In this document: positions 34,520 through 45,600 of the stretch, piece after piece
How positions within the stretch are numbered: position 1 is the stretch's first letter
Layout of the letters: each line of letters starts with the position of its first letter
Source: Onchidella celtica
Lineage: Eukaryota; Mollusca; Gastropoda; Systellommatophora; Onchidiidae
DNA: 64,000 bases
Direction: 5' to 3'
Assembly (NCBI GenBank): GCA_963931925.1
Contig: OZ007576.1
Span: 11,767,518-11,831,517, forward strand
Program-made: the position numbers and the translations under genes
Notes under the pieces: generated by a model
What the model saw: the letters and a program-made list of their open reading frames with translations, nothing else
What the model was told of the DNA's origin: nothing
Database searches by the model: none

Positions 34520-35140
34520 TTAACTCCCAGGCTGCGCACCAGACACCAGGTAAAGCCTACTGACTGGGTCAGTGACTTTATTCACAGGGTATCTTATCTG
34601 GGTGAGTGCGCCTTGCCGACACACACACTACCGCTATGCACATGCTTAAATATATTTTGGTCAGCATGAAAACATTTCTGTTATCCTTATCATGCTTGAT
34701 TATGATTATGAAATAAACAATGACAATGAAACCTTTGTCTCTAAGTCTTTAACCAATGATCTGACTTATAATACCAACCTGAAAACTGTAATTTTCTTGA
34801 GAACTAGCCAAGCCCCCCTCCCCCCAAATGCTAATACTACATACTAAAGTTCTAACCAATGTGGGTATTTGGGGCAGTCATTTCTGAGCTTGTTTCTGAT
34901 TGATTCCTAGGAACAGACAACTCTGAATGATGGTCAGCTTGGGAGAAAATGAGATAATATATTGTAAATTTGACTATAATAAGTATAATTTGTTGAGCAA
35001 CAGTTCGCATGTTGATACTAAACCTTTTGACAGTGTAGGGAGAGCCTTTGAAAGCTCAATCTTTGTGATTCCAACCAGTGGTTCACTGAGTTTAGTTCTT
35101 GTCACTATGCCCTTGATTTGGAAGAGTTGATTGTGTGTCC
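34520..35140 (-). mobile_element. piggyBac-like family 1, old reversed and truncated copy
   Basis: Starting with TTAACTCCCAGGCTGCGC, the minus strand follows the right-hand end of family 1: GGTCAGTGAC, AGGGTATCTTATCTGGG, the GAAACAAGCTC region and the conserved EPLVGITK frame. It fades at about 35140 before the far GC-rich end. It is clearly more diverged than the copies at 18 and 36 kb. Confidence 0.7.
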
Positions 35141-35994
35141 GCCACTGCGAACATTTGGGCACTCAAAACTGATTTTTATTTTTAGGAAGAGCTCCTTCAT
35201 ATCACAATTCCGGCTTGTTTTGTTGAATAATTACGCTCTTCACGCACTGAGATGGCTCGATTCGGAGCATGGTGTTTCTTATGGTAATGGTACACCAGGT
35301 TGCCTTTTTTTTCAGTGATACTAATAAAAATACTTATAAATCAGTTATCAGGTCCTTGGTAGCATTAGAGAGACCCTGCTTAGTAATGCTTTTACTCAGG
35401 TTCCCTGGTGGCTTGCTAAGTAAACCCGCCTGCCGAGTTGGTAAATGGGGTTGGAATCCCCACAAGAGCTGACTTTTTTGGGGGGAGGTTGTTACTTTTT
35501 TTTCTGCTTTTCCCTGCACTGATCATCATTGCTTTGCTCCAGAGTATAAAAAAAAATTGTGGCTAGGATTTTTAAAATTTTTTAAAAAATTGAATTATTA
35601 GCCCATTTTTAGGGTGTAAATCACAGAGAAAGTCAGACTGAACAGATAAAAATGAACTGAACTTCCATGCAAACAAGAAAGTAATAAAACAAAACATGAC
35701 AAATTATACTAATACAGGACAGATCTAAGTCACAATAGAGAGAGAGACGAAATTTTCAGTTCACACTGACAGCAAGGGATCATTCACAATTTACAAGTTT
35801 AAAATTTGATTTACATTTTTATTTCTAATTAGCAAACTGTCCTGTTCAATGAACAGGAATAAATAAAAGAAGTAATCTGGAGCACACGAGTAATGATCAG
35901 TTTCCTCGCAACATCAGTTTTGCAATGCTTTTACGAAAGAAAATGATTCCTAACAAGGAGCAGTATTAGGTTTAAATGATAAAAAAAAATGTTC

Positions 35995-36080
35995 CTGCGC
36001 GGGATTGAACCCAAGATGGATTGAACTTTTAGACCCAGACTAATAACCGCTGATCAATGCTAGCCATTGTGCCATCGCAG
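35995..36080 (-). tRNA. tRNA-like sequence (class II-sized), probably pseudogene or SINE head
   Basis: The minus strand begins CTGCGATGGCACAATGGCTA (A-box-like TGGCACAATGG), contains GGGTTCAATCCC (perfect B-box) and ends CGCGCAG, which pairs with CTGCG at the start. It is followed by a T-run (36 kb side toward 35982) that could stop Pol III. The acceptor stem pairs over only about five bases, and a long extra arm is present. The isotype cannot be assigned. It could be a decayed tRNA or a tRNA-derived SINE. Confidence 0.4.
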
Positions 36081-36228
36081 ACCGCGATAGGGTGGAGGAA
36101 TTTTTCCACAATAGCACCACGAAACCAAGGAAAGCCATCTGCGAATAAGCACTTCGTAAATAATCACTCTTGCTTTGTAGAATTACTAAATATCTGTGCT
36201 ACTGCTATAATTAGTGCTAATTCTTTCA

Positions 36229-37016
36229 TTAACCCTCACCCTGCAAGCGGCGGCAATTGTCGGTATTTACTCGCAAGCGCTCACGCCGCACGGGCGGCAA
36301 AAGTCGGGAAGGTCAAGCTGACCGCGCCACGCGGAAGCCGTATTTTCACGCATCAGGTCACTGACCTCTTAGAGACGTAACCACCGTGTTATGATTCACT
36401 GTATCTCTTCTAAATCAAATGCATTGTGACATGGACATGTTAACCAGTGAACCACTGGTCGGAATCACAAAGACTAAGCTTTCAAAGGCTCTCCCCACAT
36501 TATCAAAAGATGTAACATCGACCTGCGAACTGTTGCTCAACAAATTTGCAATATCATCTCATTTTCTCACAAGCTGACCACCATCTGGAGTTGTCTGTAT
36601 CTAAGAACCAATCAGAAACAAGCTCTGAAATAATCTTTGCCCCAAATGCCCACATTAGTTTTTAAATGTGTCAATCAGAATGAAACCATTTGTGTAGGGC
36701 TTGGGAGGGCGTGGCTAGTTATCATGCTTCGTTCTCACGAAAACTACACTCTACAGCTGTCAGTTTGGAATCATAAGTCAGATCATTGGTTAGACAGAGA
36801 CTGACAGACTAAGGTTTTGCTGGTTAATTCATTATTAAGCGTGATAAGACATAGCAGCGAATGTTTTCATACCGATCAATAAAAACCGAATCACGTGGAC
36901 AGCGTTTGTGGTCATCGCATAGCGGCACGGGTCAGTGACCCCAGATAAGATTCTCCATGGATAAGGTCACTGACCGTGCAGCGGGCTTTACGGGTAGCGC
37001 GCGGGGTATGGGTTAA
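36229..37016 (+). mobile_element. piggyBac-like TTAA element, family 1, copy B (788 bp)
   Basis: Ends TTAACCCTCACCCTGC and GCGCGGGGTATGGGTTAA carry TTAA. The copy is highly similar to 17,932-18,715 throughout, with small indels such as a missing AAATT near 36630. The EPLVGITKTKLSKALP frame is intact. It lacks a transposase. Confidence 0.85.
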
Positions 37017-37099
37017 TTACAAAGAAAGCTGAACAACCTTGATTTTTAGTAATATTATAAACTCATTATATTAAATAAATTTTTTTTTTATTACTAGAT

Positions 37100-37130
37100 C
37101 CTCTAATCTAGATCTAGATCTAGATCTAAC
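37100..37130. repeat. (AGATCT)n short palindromic repeat
   Basis: Four overlapping TAGATC units form a self-complementary run near 37105-37127. Confidence 0.7.
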
Positions 37131-37383
37131 TCGTAAGCCCTGATTTTCACGTCCGCGCCACTTACCAAAAAGGTAACAAACATTTCTATCATGAAGACCT
37201 GCCCTATAGCCTATTAAACCAAGCAAAACAAAGTCTTTGTTTTTCTGTCCATTGCCATTGGGGCGGGCATTGGAATATTGGTTCGAAATCCGACCACAAC
37301 GATCACCGAATTTAGATCTATTATATTAAGATCTTGATAATATTGATATAAAGCAGACCACAATTACAAAGGCACAATGTATG

Positions 37384-38304
37384 TGTCACGAGTGGAGTGA
37401 GTGCAATTAAGGGGATTGCTACAGAGTGGGTGTAGAATAAGAAGAGCTCACGACAGACGGATAGGAAAAGACGTGAAAGGGGAAGAGTAAAAATAACTCA
37501 TGCAGACAAGTGGGAAAAGCGTGCGTGTATGAGTGGTGTGGAAGTCTGAATGAGGCGAAAGCGCTGTATAACTATCACTGCACGTTAGAAGGTCCTAGGG
37601 ATCGGACCTGTGAATAAAAGCCCATCGGGCGGACATAAAGGGGAAGCAGTCGAGAAGACTAGTGAGAGTCTTTCCAGTTATGACTGGTGTCGGGGACGGG
37701 CCGCAGAGCCACCTCGATGAGCACAGGGGATAGGCCAGCATAGGGCCGGAGGCCACACATAGGCCAGAAGTGAGGCTGTCAGTGCAGGACAGTAGAGGCA
37801 CATAAAGTCGTGGCAGTCAGGCCACGGACAGGGACGTAGATATGAGAGTGAATGAGATACTATATTGTTGCCATGTTGATAGGCTAGTGAACTGATATTA
37901 TGTTGTTGCCATGTTGATGGCTATGGAAATAATAATGTGTTATTGCCCTGCGGAGGTGCTAGGGGAGTGCTAAGGTGTATGACAATAGGAAGGTGATATT
38001 GAGAGACTGCGGTGCCAGTGAATCATTAATGTACTATTAAGACCCTGAGGGGAGAGGCTGAGGCCGAAGTGCCTTTAGGAGTAACTACCGGATTGTGGAT
38101 CCGAGGGAGCGTGTGTGTGAGAATAAGGCCGTTGTACGGCAGTCATTTCAATAATATAATATATGTAATTGCGCTATTATATGTATAATTATGTTTAATA
38201 AATGTGTGAGTCTGATGGGTTGTTTTGTTAAGTGTTAAACTTGTTTGTTCGTGATTGTCGTCCTGTCATAAACTATTACATTTCCCAGTCTGGGATTTGT
38301 GACA
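37384..38304 (+). mobile_element. solo LTR, 921 bp, with 5-bp target duplication
   Basis: It begins TGTCACGAGTGG and ends GGGATTTGTGACA, so the ends form the usual TG...CA with a short inverted repeat TGTCAC/GTGACA. GTATG occurs at both sides (37379-37383 and 38305-38309). The region is GC-richer than its surroundings, and an AATAAA near 38199 fits a plus-strand polyadenylation signal. No gag, protease or reverse transcriptase lies on either side, so the internal part was lost by LTR recombination. A Ty3/gypsy or BEL/Pao origin is possible; the 5-bp duplication does not separate them. Confidence 0.8.
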
Positions 38305-38309
38305 GTATG

Positions 38310-40525
38310 CCCAGTCTAGCTTAACCAGTAGTGATTGATTACCGTATTATTATTGTTCGATTAAACAAAGATCGCCAAATCACAGTAATCACAACAAACC
38401 AATCCTTGGAGTTGGACTGAACAATAGGCCTAATCTAGATTTATGTCGTACCTGGTTCCTCTTAGGAATATTTTTCCTCCCAAAAATTTCGAAAAATGAG
38501 ATTCCAGATTCTACAGTTAGACAACATGAGGATGCGTCATTCTATTCGGTTATAAATTGAGTGTCGCAATGGTTTGTCTCAGCTGTTTTGTTGATTGTTG
38601 AAATTTTTTCACACTTCCCGAAACCGAAATATGAATGATACACAAAATTTGTGTCTGATCAATTTCAGTATACAAGATGAAGCACTTTCAATTAAATTGA
38701 AACAGAATAGTCAATGATTTTATAAAGATTTATCTATTAATAAGAGCTGGTGATATCATAACCAAATTGTTTTTCCCGACAGTTTTATTACTAAGTTTTT
38801 TTCTAAATTATTTATATTTTGGTAATTAATCTCTCCTTATAATTGTATAGTCACTTCCTCTTGAGAAAGGAGTAGCCGCCCTCTTGTTGAGATATCATAC
38901 TTCCGGGAAGTATATAAATAAACTCGCAGTTTTAGTTTTTAATGCATGTAATTATTATGATTTCGTCAGCTTCAGATTAAAATTAGTTGCAAAATGGTGT
39001 ATCTTCTGTATGGCTTTTGAACACAGCAGAGGATCTTCTTTTTAGTGTCAGTTCTATGGTTTCTTTTTCACCATGGGCTCAAAAATGAAACCATGAACTG
39101 TTTTTTTTTATAGAATTTGTTTTTTTTTTTATTGCCTTCATCTGATTTTCTACATTGTTTCCTTTAGATGGTTTTCAAATAATGTTCGAAGCTTGATCGT
39201 GTTTTGACTTTCATCACCTTCCACATGGAAGAAGATAAGGCCATCGAGAGGTTGGTCACAAGGCCATAGGAATCAACAGCACAGAGAAATGTTAAAAGTC
39301 ATATAATGGCAGACAGGATGGAACTGCCAGATTCTCAAGAAATTGCACTCAATGCAGAATCATGTCTCTCCCATGCACACAACACCCCCATCTAGTCAAG
39401 AAAAAGAAAAAAATACAGAAAGGAAAATGAAAAAAAAATAAGACTAGCAAAATTATAACATGATAGGCATACTGGCTGCTGTTTTGGTGAGATTATAGAT
39501 CTACTTTCAGGATCCACATTAAAAAAAAAAAATGACCACATTAACTTCCAGCACCGAGTGCTTCTTGTAATTATTCCTGAATTTCAACTTTGAGTTGGTT
39601 TCACTGGATTTCACATAACTTGAGCTCCTCTGAATTTTTAAATTACTATCCTTCCCGTCGCTATTATGACAGTTACAAGAAGCTGACTAATCAGCTGCTC
39701 CAATTTCCAGAAAATTTAGTTTTGTTAGTTTTGCTACAGTATCATCTGCCACTTCACGACACACCAAATGTGTGAAAATTTCATGTTGTTGGTTGGCTTA
39801 GTTGCTTCAAATGGGCTTAGCACAAAATCTGTCCATCCACCCCCTCCCCACACATAACACGCACCAAGCATATCACTTAACTCTTTACTGCACATAAATA
39901 ACTACAATGCATTCTTTTTTTTTGGAATGAATGAATCAGTATCATTTGAATAAAGTTTATTTGTGTATGCACTACTTTGTCTTAAAACACAATTGTTTGG
40001 CCTTTCAGCTTTGAGGAATGAATGCATTTAACCTTCACTGTATATTGCTCATGCCTATACATGGCATAAGTCATGGAGCCTAATTGACCACCACACACCC
40101 AAAGAACGATTTATTAGGACACCCCCATTAAAAGTATGGTGTCTGACAGACCCCAGAACATATGAGTTGGGATACAACTATTAAAATCTTTTGAGGAGTG
40201 TTGGTTATCTGAGGCCTCAGGATCTATGATTAAGGCTAAGACAACTAAACTCCTACACATCCTCTATAAAAGTGTGGTGTCTGTGAAACATACAGGTAGG
40301 AATATTTTCAAAATTCATGTGTGTTGGTGAGCACATACGTACATATTTTAACTGTAGGAAGATGGGTACTGATGTCACTGAGGAATACCTGGGATTTGAA
40401 GACAAAATTCCCAGAAATAAGATAAGTGTAAATGTTTTCCATTGCTGCTGGGTCCATTAGACCCACGACGTACGACGAAGGTTAAAATGGAAAATTTTCT
40501 TTAAGAACTGTAGTGTTTGTTACAT
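38310..40525. other. intergenic between TCHP and VPS37
   Basis: No exon supported. The region includes poly-T and poly-A tracts near 39105-39130 and 39520. The segment near 38.9 kb may hold the VPS37 promoter. Confidence 0.35.
38870..38925 (-). promoter_or_regulatory. candidate VPS37 promoter with ETS-like sites
   Basis: The minus strand carries CTTCCCGGAAGTAT (ETS-type CCGGAAGT) and GAGGAAGTGAC; TTTATTTATATACTTC lies beside it. It sits 5.4 kb upstream of the VPS37 ATG, and VPS37 appears to have an upstream 5' UTR exon. Purely motif-based. Confidence 0.2.
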
Positions 40526-40530
40526 TTATC

Positions 40531-40744
40531 CCAGCCAGCATCCCAATGTATCCAGTGTTGATTTGTGAAGGATTTCGTAAGAATTGGTAGGATTTCTGTA
40601 GCAGTGGATTTCCTACATCGATCAGACCAATAGCAGCTCAATGTCGTAACCAGCGGATTTGCATGGAATTAGAAATAATGTCATTCTAAGGAGCAAACTT
40701 GAGGTCAATCCTCTGCAATCGATTGATCTAGGGTCGCTGGCTGG
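40531..40744. mobile_element. small MITE with CCAGCCAGC ends, copy A
   Basis: Starts CCAGCCAGCATCCC and ends GGGTCGCTGGCTGG, which are inverted repeats. Internal words GGATTTCCTACATC, ATATCATAACCAGCGGAT-like sequence and GAGGTYGATCC-like sequence are shared with 62,856-63,050. Target duplication not resolved. Confidence 0.7.
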
Positions 40745-41199
40745 ACACCTAACACAGCAGTTTTTCAATAAATTCCCCCCACAATCCTTTCATAATTGTC
40801 AAAAAATAAAAAGAACAAGAGGGAATTTCTTTATGAGCTCAATTTTCATGTTAGAATGAGATTTATTTAGCATCAACATCACTAAGCACAACATAAGGAA
40901 CAAATTAATTACAGTTTAAAATACATGTATTAAAGTGAGGCACTCAAAAATACAGATTCACCACACTTGCTGATATAACCGTACATATGCAGTATTAAAA
41001 CAGCTAGGTAAACAGTATAGTTTGTTATACCTTTTCAAACACACTGTGTATACACATAAAAGTGAAGACAGGAGAATGTATGGATTTATGAAACACTGAC
41101 AGATGACAGTAATTAAGTCTTACGAGTGGCCCATTAATGGGTAAAGCAGTCAGAAAAGATTAAGAGAGTAGAGATAGGAAGAGAGATAAAACAACTGAA

Positions 41200-41480
41200 T
41201 TTATAAAGCAAGTGCACTGAATGACAAATGAATTTAGTAATTACCAATTTATAAAGTGAATTATAAATGCTGAAATTATAAATGAATTTCAAAAAATTGT
41301 GCCCTGCATGCTAAATGAATTTAGAAAGAACGTGCCCTAAATACATGTAGTAAATTAAGGTACAGGCTTTAATATCCTTGGGCAATATAGTCAAAATACT
41401 CACAAGAATAATTTAGTTCAGAGAGAAAGTGCTCTAAATGATAAATAAATTTAGAAAGAAAGTGCCCAAAATATTTAAGG
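41200..41480. repeat. degenerate tandem repeat
   Basis: At least three imperfect units contain AAATGAATTTAGAAAGAA-like sequence followed by GTGCCCTAAAT-like sequence. Spacing is irregular. Confidence 0.5.
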
Positions 41481-42581
41481 TAGCTTTTTGGACATTATTG
41501 CCAAAATATCAACAGAGTTTTTTGGGGGCCAGTTTGGAACCAATTTCATTTCTTACAAAGGGCCATTTTGTCAATGAAAAGGATAATTATTGTGTCCAAC
41601 TAGATAAACTTATACCTGGCCCTGTATTCACAAACTGTCTTAAAAATTCACTTGTACCAAGAAAACTCAGTTTAGCTACAGTGTCCAAAAAGCCACTGCA
41701 AAACGTAAACAAAAACACAAATTGGCTCTCAGCATGAAAGAACAAAGATTTACACTGATGGACGGTTTAATTATATAACCAAGTAAGATTAATGCAGTGA
41801 TTGTGCAGTTGCCTGGCAGTGCCGATTTGTGATTAAATTCAGATCTAGCAAACCAGAAACACATGCAGAACATATCTATGAGCTCAACATGAAATTACTG
41901 TACCATTTGTTTTAGAATGTAAGCTTTCATTTAAAATTTCAGAAAATGTCTGAAAGTGTCATGAAAACCATCTGCTTATCAGATTCTCTCATCAGCTCAT
42001 GCTAATTTAAAATGTTAGCTTCTACCAGTTCTGAGAGTCTGTAACAAGTTTCACACAATTAAAATACACACATGAATGAAACCTTTAAATGACCCATGTT
42101 TTGTGAAACTAATTTATACATGGAAAATAAAAAGACAATCAAATATACATTTTTTTCTCTTCAATCTATTGACATGTTGAGCATGTTTTGTACCTTTTCA
42201 CAAAGACAATATTGCTGGTTCATGTCAACCATTCTGATTCAATACCATCTGTACACATATTTTGCTCTTAAAACAGCATTTCTAGAATACATTTGAAGAT
42301 TTGTTATATATCAGCATTAAATTGGGGAAAGTAAGAAATATGCTCAAATAAACAATGTAAAATAACATTTTGCTGTCAAGAATCAAGAATTTCATCTTTG
42401 ACAAACAATGCAAAACTTCCACATGAATGTCAAACCTTTTTTTTTTTTTTTTTAAACAGCCTCCCCCTCCCCCCTATGGACATGAAATATTCAGAAACAA
42501 ATATATAAATTTTCACATCATCACTAATCCAGGAAGGTAAAATATCACATGCATGCTCATTTGAGGATCTTTCACTTCCAA

Positions 42582-42611
42582 TCAGTTCCAGGCTTGTTTG
42601 CGTCCATGATA
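42582..42611 (-). CDS. TCHP: TCHP last coding exon (30 nt)
   Basis: Acceptor TATGTTTACAG is followed by nine codons, YHGRKQAWN, and TGA at 42582-42584. The AWN end matches the human C-terminus (KIAWN). Without this exon the reading frame would run into intron 12. Confidence 0.85.
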   Translation of the reverse strand, partial: YHGRKQAWN

Positions 42612-45600
42612 CTGTAAACATACATAAGACGTTTGTGTAAAGAATCTGTGCCCTAGTGCATAAGAAATTGTCACTAATCCTAAAAGTGAAGAATGATCTT
42701 AATTTATACTCAATAAACATAGATTTCTCAGCTTTTTAACACTGTGAATTAGAAGATCTCATTTACTTTATCTTGATATCTGACTTTCCTTAATGTGTTC
42801 TTGTTCTGAAGAACATTTTCTGATTTATTGGAATAATTCGGTAATATATCTACATACCAGGTGAACTCCTGAAACATACCAGCGAATCAGGAATAAAAGC
42901 ACTCCACCAAATGATATGCAAAATTTGGCAGACAAATGAATGGCCAACAGACTGGAAGCTACAAGAATTCGTCATGCTATACAAAAGCGGCAATGTCAAA
43001 GACTGTGGAAATTATAGAACCATCGCCCTCATCAGTCACACCAGCAAAATCCTGCTCATCATCATACTCAACAGAATGAAATCTAAGGTAGAAGAGGAAC
43101 TATCAGAATGTCAAGCTGGTTACAGGACCAACAGAGGAACCGCTGACATGCTCTTCATACTACAAATAATGATTGAACAGATAAGAAGCAATGGAAACGA
43201 AGCCTTCATCACGTTCATAGACTACAGCAAAGCGTTCGACAGCGTTAGGCACCATCACCTGTTCGATATAATGATTAAGATGGGATTCCCGAAACACCTT
43301 GTGACCCTCATCGCTGCACTATACCACGAACAAAAGGCAACGATTAGATGGAACAATGAGAACTGTCCATATTTCAACATCGAGAAAGGAGTCAGACAGG
43401 GTTGCATACTTTCACCTCATCTTTTCAATATTTATACTGAGCAGATCATGAGAAACGCAGACATAGAAGATATGGGAATAAAGATCGGAGGCCGAAACAT
43501 CACAAACCTTCGCTACGCTGATGACACAGCTCTTATGTCAGATAACATCACCAGCATGAAAAGAGTGTTGCACAGAGTGGATGAAGCGGGCAAGACAGCA
43601 GGCCTACACCTAAATGCTAAGAAAACCAAAGTCATGCATACTGGAACAGGGCACCATGAACACCAGGAGATACTGGTAAACAAAACAGCACTAGAAAAAG
43701 TGACTGATTTCAAATACCTAGGATCACATAAATCGCAAGATGGAAGCTGCTCAAAGGACATAAAAACAAGGATAGGAATGGCAAAACACAAAATGGTTCA
43801 ACTAAACAACATTTGGAAGGATAGAGGCACACCAACGGACCTCAAAGTGAACATACTTAAGTGCTTGATCTGGCCAGTCCTACTATATGGTTGTGAAGCC
43901 TGGACACTCAAAAAGGCAGACATAACAAGATTGGAGGCAGCTGAAATGTGGCTTTACAGAAGGCTACTCAGAATAAGTTGGACAGAAAGGAGAACAAATA
44001 CAAGCATCTTAGAACAGCTTGGCACCACCAGAAGAATAACACCTGAAATAAATAAAAGAAGACTTGCATACATCGGCCACGCGGCCCGAAACAAAAGCAC
44101 GGCCCTTATGATATCAATCCTTCAAGGAAAGACAGAAACAAAGAGAAAACAAGGAAGACCACCCATTACATATCACGATAACATCAAGAAAGTCAGCCAG
44201 CTGGAAATAAGTGAACTAACTAGGAAAGCTAAGGACAGGATTGGGTGGAGGAGATTTTGTCGTGACATCCACTGTAGCAGCTAACATCGATGACGATGAA
44301 GCCGACAGGTGACAGGTGATATCTACAATATAGATACAGACTATTTGTATCCAAGAAAATCAAATTACTGGTGGCAAAGAGAGCTGCAAAATGCACTCAA
44401 TTGTGCAGGCCATTTCTTGCTCAACTTACCCGAGGTGTGAAGCCATTCAGGCGCAAACGTTCTGTTTCTGACCGCAGCAAAGACTCATAATCTTTCTCTT
44501 CTTGTTTCCCTTCCTGAAATTCCAAACGTTGCCGTTCCCTCTGCTCTTGTTCAGTTTGTCGCCGAGTGTACATCTGTCCAGGCATTATATGAGACAAAAA
44601 TTGGTTACTGATGCAAAATATTCACAGTTTGCAGTAGCACATGAATATAACTGACGTGCGGGAAGTGGGCTGGTAATTGAAACTGTAGTCGTAGTAAAGC
44701 TTTTCCAAGACCCTGTATCTTCTCGGGTTCATGAAAAGTAAATTTTCCATTGAGACAAAAATCCTGATCAAAAACGTAAGCATTTCACATGTGGTTAGTA
44801 AAAAATGAATATTGTGCTTGGTAAAAGAAAAACTATCAACCCATAAGACAGGGCCTTGTACTCGCAAATCTTATGCATGAAATGAGAAATATTCAACTGA
44901 CAAAAATTCCTGTTACTCTCTATAATATATCAGTTCATGTACAAACTATTTAGTTACAACAAATCTTCGCCAATCAAATAAAATCATGCTATCGAAATCT
45001 AACATTATTTCATGGCTTTAAGGGATGTATGGAAAAGGGGACTGATTGAAGGACCAATGAATGAATAAAAAACGAAAACGAACTAGCTTATGGACATATA
45101 GACTAACCATGACAGAAAGGATTCACTGGACAAGGAGGTAAATGATGGATGAATTATAAGTGGAAAACCAGGGAAGATGAATGAAGTAATGAAGAACAAT
45201 AGACAAAGAAATAGATTAATATGTGGTATGACGGAAAGACAAAACATGTAACTTTAAAAAATTCAAAAATTCAAAAATTCTAAAATAAGTCGTGAAAGGT
45301 TTACCTGTTCCTCTAGCTCTGCTTTAGTAGCAAGTTTGTTTTGTTTGTCTTCTTCCTCTTCTCTCTGTGTCATTTGTTGAGCAATCTCCATTTCTCTCAC
45401 CAGCTCTTCTCTTCTTTGTAATGATTCCTCTTGCTGTTCTTGTAGTTCTTGCAATTTCTCAGCGATCTGTGTCTGGCGACTCTCAAGCACCTTGACAGCA
45501 AATTGACAGTGATAGATTTTGGATCTGATCATTCTGTATTTAATTTCCTACACAATGACTAATCCCAGATTCTTTCTGATCAAACAAATGTCACATGTGA

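Noticed and set aside
35420..35470. GGTTGGAATCCCC, a B-box-like word
   Set aside because: No matching A-box at tRNA distance.
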